Source: Trichoplax sp. H2
Taxonomy: Eukaryota; Placozoa; Uniplacotomia; Trichoplacea
Length of the DNA stretch: 64,000 bases
Assembly (NCBI GenBank): GCA_003344405.1
Contig: NOWV01000021.1
Span: forward strand, 744,001 to 808,000
Direction: 5' to 3'
Shown here in pieces: positions 37,201 to 51,246 of the stretch (the stretch's first letter is position 1; each line of letters starts with the position of its first letter). Below the pieces are notes generated by a model. It saw only the letters and a program-made list of their open reading frames with translations. It did not search any database and was not told where the DNA came from. Both the position numbers and the translations under genes were made by a program.

Positions 37201-40200
37201 CACATCTAATCATTATTTGGCTGTTCAATGTTCGTATACAAAATAAAATCATATTGCGGTGCAATATTAGGACATCAACTTATCTATGAAATTTTACTTA
37301 CTCTATAATAGCATGAGCTCTTTCGCTTAACACGATACTTGCATGTAATTCATCTAGATTCACCCCCAAGTAACGACAAATAGGCACAGTATTGGTATAA
37401 CCTCAGAGTACAAACTGATCGACAAAATTACAGAATCTTACTCTTATATTCAGGTATATCCATTAAGTATTGTGCTTCTCCGGTAGTTTGCTGCAATGCC
37501 GTGAGATGTACAATAGGTCGCCTTAACGCATCATCCATTACCTGTTTAGGATTGACTTTCTATATGTTTTAAATGATTTTTTTATGAAAATTAGTTTGTG
37601 GCCTCAACCAGTATCTTGCTTAACCTAAAGAATTTATAGGATTGCTACTGAAACAATTTCTAACCCACCATTAGATGAATTAAACACTATATGATAGTTA
37701 AAAGGGTGAAAGAATAGCTACAATACGATATTGATCCTGGTTACAGAGCTAGGAATAGTTACTTCGAAAATTTGAATTCCTTTGGAAGGACAGCGACGAA
37801 TATTAGTTTTCACGCTAGAATCAATATTCGGATCCTGCGACAAGGAATAGTGAAATAATGTAATACATTGCGTTATTATAATGAGAATAAGAGTGTTTTT
37901 AAAGTTGTTTTGATTTATTAAATAATCTCCGGAATAATTATAAGAAATAGCTAGTTACCTCCGCAGAGATCTCTGATAGAACTTGCATAAAAAATTTAAA
38001 AAAGAAACTAGCTGCTAAGACTTTCCTGTATTCAGTAGCACCACCTTTGGCAGAGAATGGTAGAGGCAAGTCTTCACCAATTAATGCAATAGCATCTTCA
38101 AGCATTGCTAAATTCCACTCCCTATCAATATAAGTAGTATGCAAGTCGTAGGATTGAATTGTACTTAAAATTATTACGATTTTGATCAAATTGTTATCAA
38201 AGAATGCCAATAAAACAGGAGAGCTCCATTTAAAGTACTAAAATACTGATCTAGTCAATTTCGAAAGTGCAAGATAATAAACGAAAATTACTCTTAATTC
38301 AAGATCTTATTGAAATAGTTCTACCGTTTTTAGAAAATAAGAATAGAAAAAAATTACTAAAATCCAGTCGTACCTTCCAATTAAAGCCGATGATGTCTGC
38401 TTTGCTATCAATATCTTTGATCCCATACCCCCGTAAGCTAATGTACAATCTTTAACCAATCCAGGGGTATCGAAAATAGATCTATTCAAAATTACACGTA
38501 AGCCAGCATTGACGATAGCAAATGAATTATCATATCGACGCGATTGTTTATAACAAAACATATATTCATTCTGATAAAGGAAAAAGAAATAATGGTTATT
38601 TGTGAGATTGGATCATTATCATTTGGCTAAGCTGACAAACTGTAGCCTATCTAGTTATATATATACACGTATCATTAAGTTTCACCGTCAATTGAAAGTA
38701 CAGCAGATATACCTCGGTAGAAAATGGAATTACAATAGAGGTTAAAATTTCTTGAGAAGTTAATTCACATTTTCCATCATTAGTAAAGAACGTATCGTCA
38801 ATAACAATTTGCTTCTCTGATCCTAATTTTAATTAAGGTAGTTAAAAGCAGATTTAATTACGTGTAAACCAAAAGTTAGGTGTGGACGAAATTCATTAAA
38901 GAAATATACCAGGCGATATGATTCAACTAATACGTCTATTACCGTCTAATGATTTTATTCTGAGCTGACATTTAGCTCCGACTAAGATAGTACATAAATC
39001 AGATGTTGATCTTGCAGTGACTAGATTCCCAGCTAGGCTCTATACATGATGCATAGAATATATTATTAATAGGAATAGAATCCAATAGTAGCTATATAGT
39101 TTTATACGACTACTATTGATTTTTACAGTAATGGAAATTCAATATAGAAAGAGTGATCAACTTAATATTAGCTACTAATATTGCATTTATCCCTAACATG
39201 AATATAATATAATATAATACACAATAGCTATGGTTAAAGGTATAATTATAAATACTTATTACCGTTGACTTTAACTAAAATTACAATGTGAATACAGTAT
39301 AGTAAGAATAATTAATTTGATATTTAGTATGGTACTTGTTATTAATTAAAGATCAAATATAGGGTTTGAATATTGATTCGGTATTAGTATCCTATTAATG
39401 TTTATAACCATAACAGAAATTACTTGAATTTGATTAAAATTTGTTCTATTAAGACTTACGGCTACATTTCGAACTTGGCAGCAGCCGATACGCTTTAGCA
39501 TGGTGATAAATGCACTGAAAATGCGTGTTTTATATTCTATACAAAATGGATATGAAAGTAATACAGTAGTTTTAAATTTAGTTGAATTCTATTCATTGTG
39601 AATTACTAATAGAATTTTTACTGAGCGAATACAAAACTGCAATGACAATTTTAAATTTTTACGATATAGTAATAATAGTTATCTAATTCAATAAAAAGGA
39701 ATCACAACCCATGTTTATAAATGATATCAGCCGGTATGGCTATACGTGGATGTAACTTAAAATTGCAATATCATAATTGATATTACATGAAAAACCATTT
39801 AGAATATTTTTATGTTTATATAAACTTATAGTGACTGTGTATTAATAATATAATGGACTATTTATAGCCTATAACCATCAGATTCCACTATCCATGACTT
39901 GTTATAGATTATGATTTCATAAAATTTCGTCAATAATCAATGTTACTATCGTAACAAACATAGTTTAAATTGATACAGTAGAGACTGTATCTATAGATAT
40001 TGACCTGGTAGTTGCATAATTATTCTTTCTAACTCTTTCATCAAACGTGAAATGGTAACTGAGGCACCAACTAAAACTCCATCGTCTAGTTTTTCAATAT
40101 TGTTTAATTCGTTGACGTTGGCAGTTGATATCAAAGCATAGTGATTTATACCATGATATTTTGTGTTTATACCTGAGGTAAATGATATGTAAAATAGAGA

Positions 40201-43200
40201 TTAAGTAACAATGAACTCAACGTTAACTTAGTAAAGAATCGGATATTATTGATATTCGAGCAAAATACAACTCTAACTCAAAATCTAGTGATAATAATAA
40301 TAACATTTTGTGCAAGTTAAAACAAAGTAAGAATTGATCTCCTTACCAATCTCAAGGTGACCACCAACTAATGTACTATTGGGATATTGCTGCTTTACTG
40401 ATATTAGTTCATCAAGTGATATTGGACTAACCCATGTTACTTTATTACCGAAGATAGTTAAATTTGTTGGCGGCTTCTTACCTAATATCTACACGCCAGA
40501 AATATTGTATTAAGTATCATATCGTATCCGCAGAATCAGTGAGTATTTGTTAGAGAGTTCTCATTCGCTATCAAGACTACAATTACCAAAAGTTCAGGCG
40601 GAAATATTAATTCCTGAGAAGGATCATATAAAGAAAATTCTTGAGGATTGTACAGCTCTGTACTGACAATATCCTTTTGGATTACAAAATTATAAAGAAA
40701 AAATATGTTATAAATTTTTAAAGCTTTTTATTCATACCTACACAAGTTCGCACTTGCCTTGTCAAGTTCTGTGTTAACTTTATCTAATTCAATTTTGTTA
40801 CAGCAATTTTCCTAAAGCATATAACAGACGATTTTTAGTACCTGATTGGGAAGTAAAAACACCGAACACGAATGATTACCTTGCCACAGAATGTTTTACA
40901 TCCTTCTAAAATTGGTCTATAGCCCGTACATCGACATAAATTACCTACAGAAATAAAACATTCCCATTTCTGAACTACTTAGATACGTATTTGATTAAAT
41001 CATATGTAGATTTTAAAGAAAGTGACGGCAGAAGAATAAGACTTCCAAGGGCTTTATTCCCTCTTTTAAGCCGTTGCTTTTAGTTTGGAAAGTTAAAATA
41101 CGTTTTATCATAACTCCTAAGTGGTAAGAGTATATTTCAGCACTTATAATGTCCATTTTTCATGTTAGCTTATGTCAGTAATATACAGAAATAGTCTAAT
41201 TGTATGGTGAGTCAATAGAATATTTCTTGTAATCCTCGATTACAGCTAGGAAGTTCTTTAACACTTTTCTTACATTCACTTGCCATCAGCAAAAGCCAAA
41301 AGTTCTTACAATTCCTACCTTCAAAGGCTAATTCAATTTCTTCTGGTGTTGGCTGTGGGTTATTGCGTAGCAGAGCATACATGGACATGACAAAACCAGG
41401 GGTGCAATAACCACATTGGGTGCCATGGACTTTGGCAATACGTTCCTATGAAGACTTTAGTGATCAGCTTGTAGATACTGATGGGATTTATTATATAAAC
41501 AGTAACGAAAGCCGTTATACGTTTTTTTTAATCCTCACAATTAACTACTTAGTATGGCTTACCTGGATCGGATGCAATTTTGTTTCTGTGCTACCAATAC
41601 CTTCTACAGTAGTAATTGCTACACCGTCTAGTAAGCAGACAGGCATTAAGCACGAATTTGCGGCATAATGACTACAAAATCGTGCAGCTAAGGAATCCTA
41701 TTGCACCTATCCATGGGCTAAGTGTATACATTTTAGCTCACAACGAATCAAATTTATATAGCAAAATAACTGACTGTATTAATATAAGACTTTATCGTGA
41801 TTTAGACCATATCATTACTGCTTGCTTTACAAAAAAGACTCGGCAACAAAAATATTATATATTACGTAAAGACTGATCGAAAACATAGTTCAAGGTACAT
41901 ATTTTACCACGATAGATTAGGATGTGAAAAAGGATACATCACTTTTTGCTGATAGCGATCATATTTGGATATCATAATGGTGCATGCACCGCAACCGCCT
42001 TCGCCACAACTCAACTTGGTTCCCGTTAAGTGTACTTTTCCAAGATTGCCAAGTTAAGGATAATTTATATTTAAGACATACTCAAATACTGAAGAGGTGT
42101 ATGTGAATAATACGGGTATTATTATTAAAATTACACGGTAAAATGTTACTGAACCTCTGACAGGTCTATCAAATGGTAATACTATCTGTTAAATGAGCAC
42201 ATTATCGTAAACCGTCAGCAAAGCGACGGGAGTTTGCACTAGCATCATTTAATTGGTGAAATTAAGCTACTCAAAATAGTCATTTGCAACATTTACTCGT
42301 AAGCAAGCGAGCGTAATAATTCTCTGGATAAGATTTCATCAAAAATTAAAGGTCTAGATTAGTCTAGAAATTGCTAGGACTCAACGCTTATAACAATAAT
42401 GTGCGAATATTATTATTTCAGATTAGCTATACGTGTATTGAAACAGTATTATTACTTAAACTAGCAGAGAAACCACGGGCTTAGACAAAGATTTATGAAC
42501 AATTTATAGAAAATCAAATAAGAGATTGTTACCATATTTTACTAGCTGATCATGAAAGATGCAAATATGTTGACTGCTTCTCTGTCTCTAAAATGTAATC
42601 AGGATACATTCATCGCGAAGTAGCTGTAAAACGGATTGTTCTGGCTCTATCTTGCTTCGGCAGTACTAGCAACAAAGTCAAAGTTCATTTGATTCATTAC
42701 TACATTGAGTCATATAAGTGCTACGATTCCTATAATGTTAAGATAGCTCATACGCCCGTAAGTATTAATCAGCATAGAGTGTCTGTGTTGGTTGCTAAAG
42801 CCTTTTTAAGTGCGATATCAATTATAACACGACACCTGCTACAGTTTCCTTTGCAGCTTATTTTGCAAATGAAAATATCGCAACTGCAACGTCTTTAGAA
42901 CAGCTAGATCAATCCTAACCAAGGTCTACGATAGACTAGCAATTTCGACAGATATGTACGAGTATATCGCTCGCTAATCTTAGCTCTCGTACCTAAAAGG
43001 TCATTTTCTCTATAGTAGACTGCAAAATTTACAAAGCAGTGTAGAGACATCGTTGATACTGGCTCTACTACTCAGAAAAAGGCTAGCGTTAACTAACTTA
43101 CTTAATAACTCGTGATCAAGTAAAAGCATGTTATAAGGTAGTCTCTAACATCGAATCACTTCTATCTCAATTCGAATGCATGATTACATATACACTGAAT

Positions 43201-43804
43201 AGACCACATAATTCATGCTACATAAAGGATAGTCCATGGTAATCCTACCACTTGAAAATAGTTACTGTAGACTGGCGACTTGTTATTCTATAAATTATAT
43301 ATGCCAAATATATAACAACCGTAGGGTAGACTACAAAATTTGGCTACAGCGTAATGTCGTTATTCCTACTTTTATAAATAAAAACGACTAAGTTGCTTTA
43401 ATCTATCCCTGTTTCATTTTCGACAATTAGTCTACTCGTATATGGTGATTTTCTAATATACTACACTAAAGTAAGCGTTCTCTGTACTTAGAAGTAGTAA
43501 AAGTCTCTTCTGAATTGCATTAAAGGCCTATCATCGATATATCCCAGTAATGACCATAGCGATATATCTCAATGCTATATCTTGCTAGTACAGCTAAACA
43601 TTGATACGTTGTAGTGAGTAGGAGTATGAAATAGAAAAATCGTATCGTTATTTATTAATTTCAATAAATTAATGAATATGTAATACACATCTCAATTTCC
43701 TGTTGTAGCATGAAATTACTTCTAGAAGATGGAATGATAGTACATAGGACACCAACCTTTTTGCCGTTAAGGTAAAATAGAATAGTTGTTCTTTTAGTAT
43801 CCAT
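31296..43804 (-). CDS. XDH-like: XDH-family molybdenum hydroxylase, aldehyde-oxidase-like copy with a frameshift
   Basis: Xanthine dehydrogenase/aldehyde oxidase family enzyme (two 2Fe-2S, FAD, molybdopterin). 38 exons on the minus strand: 43757-43804, 42608-42665, 41938-42034, 41563-41671, 41319-41445, 40880-40944, 40758-40811, 40587-40655, 40347-40488, 40005-40172, 39460-39536, 38943-39039, 38713-38822, 38374-38570, 37959-38121, 37763-37834, 37442-37541, 37302-37353, 37012-37138, 36800-36919, 36588-36704, 36245-36410, 35854-35923, 35665-35752, 35394-35480, 35128-35253, 34859-34924, 34581-34726, 34064-34147, 33717-33812, 33476-33604, 33251-33325, 33120-33172, 32893-33010, 32674-32739, 32349-32537, 32127-32200, 31296-31401. 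Both iron-sulfur motifs are intact ([27 protein letters not shown]), as are Gln767 (VATQC), the AFRGFG loop and Glu1261 (GEPT). Glu802 is Asn and Arg880 is Tyr (bovine numbering), which points away from xanthine and towards aldehydes. Exon 29 is one base short, shifting frame near 34080, so this is either a recent pseudogene or a sequence error. Confidence 0.9.
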
Positions 43805-44344
43805 TGAATATGGTAATGACAATTCTAGTGTCGAACCTAAATATCAGTAGTGATGCAATAGAAAACATTAATTTTTCCTCTGCAATAATTTATCTTTTAT
43901 TACTGGATCAATTTGGATTACTTTAAAAGTAGTTACGCCACCCGTGTCCCCTACTTCATGCTACGATTATTAATGAGCCTTTCACTATTACCATACTATT
44001 TCAACATTTATTAGTACGCTAGCTCAAATCAATCAGGACGCTTATATACTGTAGTACTAATATATTATTCTATCCACAGAAGTGTTATAGCATATTATTC
44101 AGTAAATCTCAATACATCTAAATAATTACTAATATTGAATGTATAATGATACACAAGATGATAATGATCGTAAAATGGTAATAGAATCCTTTAATTTATT
44201 CCACACCTTTGTTATTACCATGTATAAGTTAGGAGGTGCCTTACGATTGTTTTGTAGAACTTAATTGAAGTCAATTAAGCAATAATTACGCCAAAATAAT
44301 GACTAGGTCAGTATCAGCATGTGTAGATATGTGATTCTTATTGG

Positions 44345-44425
44345 AAGCGATATTATTTTGGAGAGCTTTATCGTACTACCATCACAGCTACCTTCAGCAC
44401 AAGTTACCTTGTATCCTGTTAAATG
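44345..44425 (-). pseudogene. Relic exon of a third XDH-family copy (first 2Fe-2S motif)
   Basis: Read on the minus strand after a caaagcag acceptor, this stretch translates HLTGYKVTCAEGSCDGST, plainly related to [18 protein letters not shown] of exon 3 in the adjacent gene. The third cluster cysteine (the C of GAC) is Ser and two conserved glycines are changed, so it could not hold a normal cluster. After ISK-like residues the similarity fades and there is no donor at the expected place. It lies 0.5 kb upstream of exon 1 of the minus-strand gene, in the same orientation. I found no companion exons. Confidence 0.8.
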
Positions 44426-45538
44426 CTGCTTTGGAAAATTGATGGTTAAAGAAGTCCTTTCAGGATTTTTAATATTTATTCATACATTAGCAAGATTAAG
44501 TGATGCCATGATCGTATATTACTACACACCGCATTTGGCAAATATTTCTACTGTAGTATAGCTCGCAAATAGCATCAATACAACCTTATGTAGCGAAAGT
44601 TGATATTATTCCTTGAGACTGAGGCTATGCCAAAATGGAATGTTCCCATATACTGCTACTAAGCCATCAAGCTGTCTAATTTAAGCAAAAATGATCAAGT
44701 TGACTGCAGTACTTTGAAAGAAGCTCAACTGTTCAGCTGCAGTAAGATAATAGTAAATATTGATGGCATATGCCTCCAATAAGTATTGTAAGGATATAAC
44801 CATTACGAAAGAACTGGAACAAGGATTTTTAGGTTGAAATTGAGTCATATAGGATAATGGTAAGAGTCCATAAATTTTCAATTACTTATAGCCGCAAATA
44901 AATTTTATTCTAAACTCTATTTCTTAAGTTAGCCATGGTCCTACCAAATCGACTGTTGCATACGCGTATATTAAAGCATACGAGTACATATTACCGAAGT
45001 TAGTACTACTCATGAGAGGGTTAGGAGATATATAACTACAGTCTAACATATCGATAATAGGATAATTTACTCTCATTTCGAATAATGTGAAAAAAAGTTT
45101 TCTCGACGTTTTAACCCTCTCAAATATTTAAATTGATCTTATTCAGATGATTGAGTTTAAAACCAGAGAAAAAGCCGGGAACAGACTGCGCCTTTAGCTC
45201 CGCAGGATTACCCGATTTTCTAGCCAATATGCAGAGGAAAATGCTAAAACTATTGTAGAAATTATACCGCGAGTCTACTATCAGGTTTGTCCTCCCTGAC
45301 ATTAACCTAAAGTACGACTCTCAATACTGATGACCTCCTATCGTCAGAAGGAACAGTAACACCACTAGACTCTCTTAGACATAACTGAACCCAAACTTTA
45401 TTGAAAAGTCAGTCAATTTATAATGAATGGATATAAACATTAATAATTAGTTTATAGAAGCTATACAGTTATCTATTAAAAATATGTAAAACATCATAGA
45501 TAACGGTAGGTAAATACATTGATAGAAAAGTGAAGTAT

Positions 45539-45785
45539 CTGTCCTTTTTTCTCACTTTCTTGATAACCTGCTCCTAGTTGGATCTCTTTTGAAGTTATTA
45601 AGCCCTAATACAAACTAAAGTTCATGTCTAATCAACGTCTGTGGTTGTTTTCATTCTCCTATCCATTATAACGCACTTCAAAGCAGAATAGCCAATACAG
45701 TCAGCTTGCTAAGCTTTTCTACACATTAAACTGCTCTAATGTGATAAAATGATGCTGCTGTTTGTAAACCTTAGCCTATTTTAAT
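45539..45785. repeat. Diverged direct duplication, unit 1
   Basis: Shares ttctcactttcttgataacc, aagttattaagccctaata, agcagaatagccaatacag and gtaaaccttagcc, in the same order, with 45889-46125. The intervening bases are diverged. No coding potential. Confidence 0.8.
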
Positions 45786-45888
45786 GTATAAATGATGGAC
45801 ACTTTATTTTTTCACTATCTGATACAAATAGCTAATTTCATAACATCAATGCTCAAATAACTTTAATTCACGATTTTTATTAAAATAT

Positions 45889-46125
45889 CTATTCTTTTTT
45901 CTCACTTTCTTGATAACCTGCTTCTGTTCGATTCTCATTTAAAGTTATTAAGCCCTAATATGGACTAAAATTCATGTCTAATAAATTAATTAGATGTCTG
46001 TTTGTTTTCCTTCTGCTATCAATTATAGCGCACTTCTAAGCAGAATAGCCAATACAGCCAGGCCGCTAAGCTTTTCTACGTGGAAAGCTGCTATTGCTTG
46101 TAAACCTTAGCCAATTTTCAATGTG
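45889..46125. repeat. Diverged direct duplication, unit 2
   Basis: Second copy of 45539-45785, about 350 bp away in the same orientation. Confidence 0.8.
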
Positions 46126-48025
46126 AAAATAATTGACATTCTTCGATTCGCAACAGTCTTACAAAAGTAGACATTAAAATTTCCACATTACGTTTCTAAT
46201 AAGGCTGAGTTGAAGGTAAAGCAATTCGATCGCAACTTCAACGCGAAAGGTTGATTTTGTTAGGCTACCGGTACCAACGCCTCGGATTAAACTCTACTCT
46301 ATCTATTTTGATTAACTCAATATACAATACAGATTCATCTATTTTAGCGTAAATGTAAGAGATGGCGCTGTTACTAAGGCAGACGTAAGTTAATTATTGC
46401 ATAATTCAATTTATAATTTAATCGATATTGACAGCCGTTATCAAATATGAAATTATTTGATTTCTGTGGCAATAAGATTGGATAACGTGTTGTGAATGCA
46501 ATTAGTTGTCTACTTGTTGCCAGATACGATGATTTGATTCGTTACTAGGATAATAAAATAAATATATAGCGTATGTCCTGCCGGTAATAAGTGAATATTT
46601 CTCATGTCTGGCAGTTATTGGCGGATCGGACAAAATAATAGCATTCATTATCTAGTTAATTGTCAAGGTACAAGCTAAACATTATAGAGAGAACAATCAT
46701 GTGGAACTATGTCTATCCTAATAATTAACCGCTATAGTTTAAAAACATGATTTAGAGGATGAAATTAAATGAGTTGAAAATATGTCATGATAGTTATTCT
46801 ATGCATTTATATCCAATGTTAACAATCTATCATCATGGTGATCTCTATTATTGGATTATAATCAGCCATTCAAAGCTATTAGAAAGCCTGAAATAATTGT
46901 CTTAACTAATTATCATAACAATACTATTCAAAAAGAATAGATTTTAATGGAGTTTAATCGATTGTTATCTATGTTTACGATCAGTCGTAACAGTGGTGAA
47001 TAGTAGTCGTAGGGGTAACGCCATGATGACTGTTGAAATTTTTGCATATTCAAGAATAATAAAGATGAGTAATAGAGCAATTGACTTGGCAGTTTCAATT
47101 GCGGTTAATTAGAAAAATATCCACAACTAGCCAGCCTTACGAAAGTTCTATGTCAACTTGATGATAGGTAAGTCTTGATTATTTTATATTCAAGTGCAAG
47201 CAAATTAAATTGATTTCATAATACGGTAACTGACGGATCTCCTCATTCGCTCAAGTTTATTCTTTTGATCTCACTTTTTTCTCTCAAGTTAAAATAAACA
47301 TGTGTTTTAATGACAGAATTGAGGCACAGAGCTACGGCATAAAATCGTGGGTAGATACCCATTTCAACTTAATCCATTTACTATACCATTCTTTTGAAGG
47401 TTTTAACTCTCTTCAGATTATGACGATTTGATTCACTAATGATTATGATTTTATAAATTTTTAACTGAAAACGATCGCTGACTGTAGTCGTTATTGGTTA
47501 TTCTCTTGATGTTACAACGACGATTTGAATTGATCGCCCCTTACATGCTTTAAAAAATCAACGACTAATTGCACCACTCCCTTAAACATAACGGAATTTA
47601 TATCGTAGTTGTAACAACTGTTTAGTCCAATCTAGACGAAACCAATGACTGATAGTATGCATATACCACTCTTTATGCAATGGTAAATGCTTTTCAGTTT
47701 AATCTTCGCCATTAAATTAATTCTTCTTGATGATATTAAATTGTGGTTCTCTACACTATTGGTTACCTTTTAAAGCATTTTTACAATTTACTTCAAAGTA
47801 AAGTTATGACTTTGGTTCTAATTTCCAAAGTAAAATGCCATTGTACAGATAATTAAAACCAACTCTCGCTTTATTCTCCAAAACGAGACGTGAACAAGCG
47901 TAAATAAAGCAAAGAATGAACTTTAATTTTGACCTACTTTAAATTTCTAACTGTTTTTAGTCTGAACGCAAGGACTCATGATATAAGCTTTGACAATGTA
48001 ATGATAGTGATCAATTCATTATTAC

Positions 48026-48386
48026 TCATAACTATGACTCCATTTTCCTGCTAATAAACTAATACTATACCCAAAGCTCCAAAACGCGTACTAGTAGGAT
48101 CAATTGCATCAAGCGATACTGTTTCCATGATCGTATTTCACTACACCTTCAACTAATCATCTTGATATTTACTTAACAAAGTAGAATACTGAAGTAATTT
48201 CCTAACTATGACTTCATTTTCCTGCCAAAAAATTAATACCATAGCCAAAGCTCGAAAATGCATTAGTATGATAAACTGTATATTGCAACATCGTGTTCAT
48301 GATCGTATTTCGCAACAGTTTCAACTAAACGTCTAGATATTTACTCAAGAAAATAGAGATACTGAAGTAGTTTCTCATCCATAGAA
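48026..48386. repeat. Tandem pair of about 180 bp units
   Basis: Units at about 48026-48200 and 48201-48386 share aactatgact, cattttcctgc, catgatcgtattt and gatatttact, in order, each ending in a gatactgaagta-like string. Diverged, non-coding. Confidence 0.75.
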
Positions 48387-48417
48387 GGAAGTTATCACGA
48401 GCTACTATTAAGTAAAC

Positions 48418-48780
48418 AACTTATCTTGAATATATTCTTACAAATTGAGTTTATAGCGTAAGTGCTATACAATATCTACCTCTCAGGTTGAATCAATTTA
48501 CTATAAGTAATTTCAAATGAGCTAATATATTTACTACAACATTTTTGTCGATTCTATCATTATACTGGGAACGAATTAGAGCTCTTTCATTTTTCTTTTT
48601 ATAAGAAAATTTTTCTGTAATCAATTTATATTCGTGATAATGTAGATAATGCTGTTAAGCAAATAATTTATCTTATATAATATTCTTATAAATTGAGCTT
48701 ATACCGTAAGTGCTATAAAATATCTGCCTGTTAGCTTAAATCTATTTGTTACAAGTGATTTATTTAAAGTTAGCTAATAC
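48418..48780. repeat. Pair of diverged 120 bp repeats
   Basis: 48418-48537 and 48661-48780 share ttatctt, atattctta, aaattgag, gtaagtgctata and aatatct in the same order and orientation. Confidence 0.65.
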
Positions 48781-50230
48781 TTTGAATACGTTTATACCTG
48801 TTTTTACCATCATTATGCGAGCAAATTGGAGTTTTTTATTCTTTCTAAAATCAGTTTGTCTGTATTCAGTTGACGCTTCGTGATAATATGGAAAATTATT
48901 TCCGAGAAGTTGAGTAATGGAAAGCACTACAGAAAAACTTTAAAGAGAAGTTTGACTATTCGTATCGATTAGTGCCTTGTTAAAATATTTTTTGTCAGCT
49001 TGTTTCACTGTTTCAAAGTCAATCAATAAGCTCTACTTTAAAATATAATGTAGGGATTAAGCAATAGTACTTTCGTCAGTGCAATGTTACAAGTGTTGCA
49101 GTTTCTATCAATTCTACCATACGTTGATCGATTCGCGTTTGCTTTACAACAGTGGATCTAAAATTGAATAGCGAAGTTAATCTGTTTTTCTAGTTTTCGA
49201 TTTTATCCTCCTTTCCTTATATTTGTACATACTCGTAAATGTATAGTTAATATGGTATCACTACAAACTCTAACATGAGGTGAGGTGATGACAATTATTT
49301 ATGTACGAATTTGTGTTAAAATTTAGCTTTTGTCAGGATTCCAGCGTCATCTACTGTATTTTTTCAATGCAGCTCTTGCTACGTAACTTTAATCTTATAA
49401 GCATATTCAATGAAGTCCTAATAAATTATACACAGCCCAGGCACATTGCATTAAATAAATTCCCTTCTCCTATCATATTAAGCGAACTAAACAAATAATG
49501 TCCTTTCTATTAAAATAGCATTGATGATAAATTTAAGCAAATATTAATTTTTTTCACGAGAACATGTTCTAGTAAAAGCTAACACTGACAGCATGCATAT
49601 TATGTATTCTTTTTCCATTTCTACTATACACGGGTAGTAAGAATGCACCAATTATCAAGGTGATCGTTCAGAAATTACCAGATAAAAAATTGCCCTAATA
49701 GCTACCTTTTAATAATAAGCGATAAGATAAATTCTCTTTAATCTATACTACAGTTCAGCCTATAAACATAAATGAGAATAAATTATCCACTTAATGTTCC
49801 GGATGACTAATTTTTCTCTTTGTAATGATCAGGTGAACATCCTTATTATTTTCTGCATCTTCTTTTATTACACTTTCAGTGGTCAATATAACTAAATCTC
49901 AGACTATATGACTTAATTAATAGCTAATAGTAGCCTTATACTAGTAACTTTTAGTCTTTTATTCTTATATTTAATTTAAAGTGTTGTTAATTTGTATGCT
50001 ACTATGCTACTTAATACAATAAACTCCCTATATGGCGATCACTGTTTTCTTTTATCTTGTAAAAATATCAATTCAATATCGACGATTTTGGCTACACATG
50101 ACTTTGTGAAATATAGACATATTTTTCGGTCAAATTTCCAAAACGCTATTCTCTATCCTATAAATTGCCTTCGTACAGAGATAGTTTAAAAATATTAATT
50201 TTACTCTTCAATCCATAACAAAAACTTTAA

Positions 50231-51076
50231 ATTATTTCAATATGAATATTATCTAATAGATGTAAAGGTAAATTAGTAAATCACTAAAGAAATTATTCAT
50301 CACGACGATTTTAGTTATATGATTCCGTATAATATAGATATAGCTTTTAGTAAATTATCCAAAATGCTATCCTCTATCTTACAAATTAATACAAATTGCT
50401 ATCCTGCGGAGTCAATTTAAAATATTGAATATAATTTTCAATCCATATGTCATAGTCATCAAAATAACTTAGATATGGATGTGTAGTTTATGATAACATT
50501 TTATTTTGAACTTTTTAGAAGTGTAAACTACTACCTTAGGAATTGTTATTGTTAGTAATACCCTAAGTTATTATGATATTATGATGATATAGTAGTAATA
50601 TGTTACAAGTAAGTATCAAGAACATAGGAGCTTGACAGGGCTTACAGTCGAAGTAGATTTACGTATGAAATTGTTTATTACATCGAATGTCCGTATTTAA
50701 TAATTCAATCGTAATAACATGTTTGTTATTGAAATATGTTGGTAGCATAGTAAATATGTTTATAACTACTGAAAGAGTGCGTAAGAACGACTGTGATCAA
50801 TAAAAAGTGATTTTCAGGTTAAGGCTAAGCTGTGTGATAGTTTTATATCGTATAGTGTGTTGAGCGAGTTAATTATTCGCAAGGATTCCAATTACTATAC
50901 CGTAGGCTAGGGAAGTAGTTCTGCGGATTATCGTAAAGTTTATTATAAGTACTGTGTTGTTTTCTTGTGTCGTAAGGGTAGTTGTGACACTATAACAAAA
51001 TTATAAATCATTCCAACATCATTTAATAGATGTAAAGGTAAAGTAGTAACCCACTAAAGAAATTATTCATTCACTA
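50231..51076. repeat. Separated repeat pair upstream of XDH
   Basis: 50231-50317 and about 50997-51076 share aatagatgtaaaggtaaa and cactaaagaaattattcat. The second copy lies 170 bp upstream of the XDH start codon. Confidence 0.65.
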
Positions 51077-51246
51077 GAATAATAAATGGATAAACTGGTA
51101 GACATAGTATTGTACAAACTACCAAATAAAACTGTATTATTTGATAATTAATCTTCAGTGATCGAAACATTACAATTAGATTATCTACCTAACCTTATAA
51201 TTTATTTTGTAGATCTCTAAAATACATAATCACGAATAAACACAAG

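Larger units (their letters stand above)
43805..51246. other. 7.4 kb spacer between divergent XDH-family genes
   Basis: AT-rich interval between the start codons of the two XDH-family genes. It holds one decayed XDH exon (44345-44425) and at least four pairs of old, diverged local duplications. No intact gene was found. Frames such as 45120-45302, 49301-49498 and 49992-50189 have no similarity or splice context. Promoters of both genes must lie at its two ends, but I cannot point to specific elements. Confidence 0.6.

Noticed and set aside
44319-44561. 80-codon plus-strand open frame
   Set aside because: It is the opposite strand of the decayed XDH exon, whose minus-strand reading matches a known motif.
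45120-45302. 60-codon minus-strand frame of unusually even codon use
   Set aside because: Checked as a possible further XDH relic; no similarity to any exon and no splice signals.
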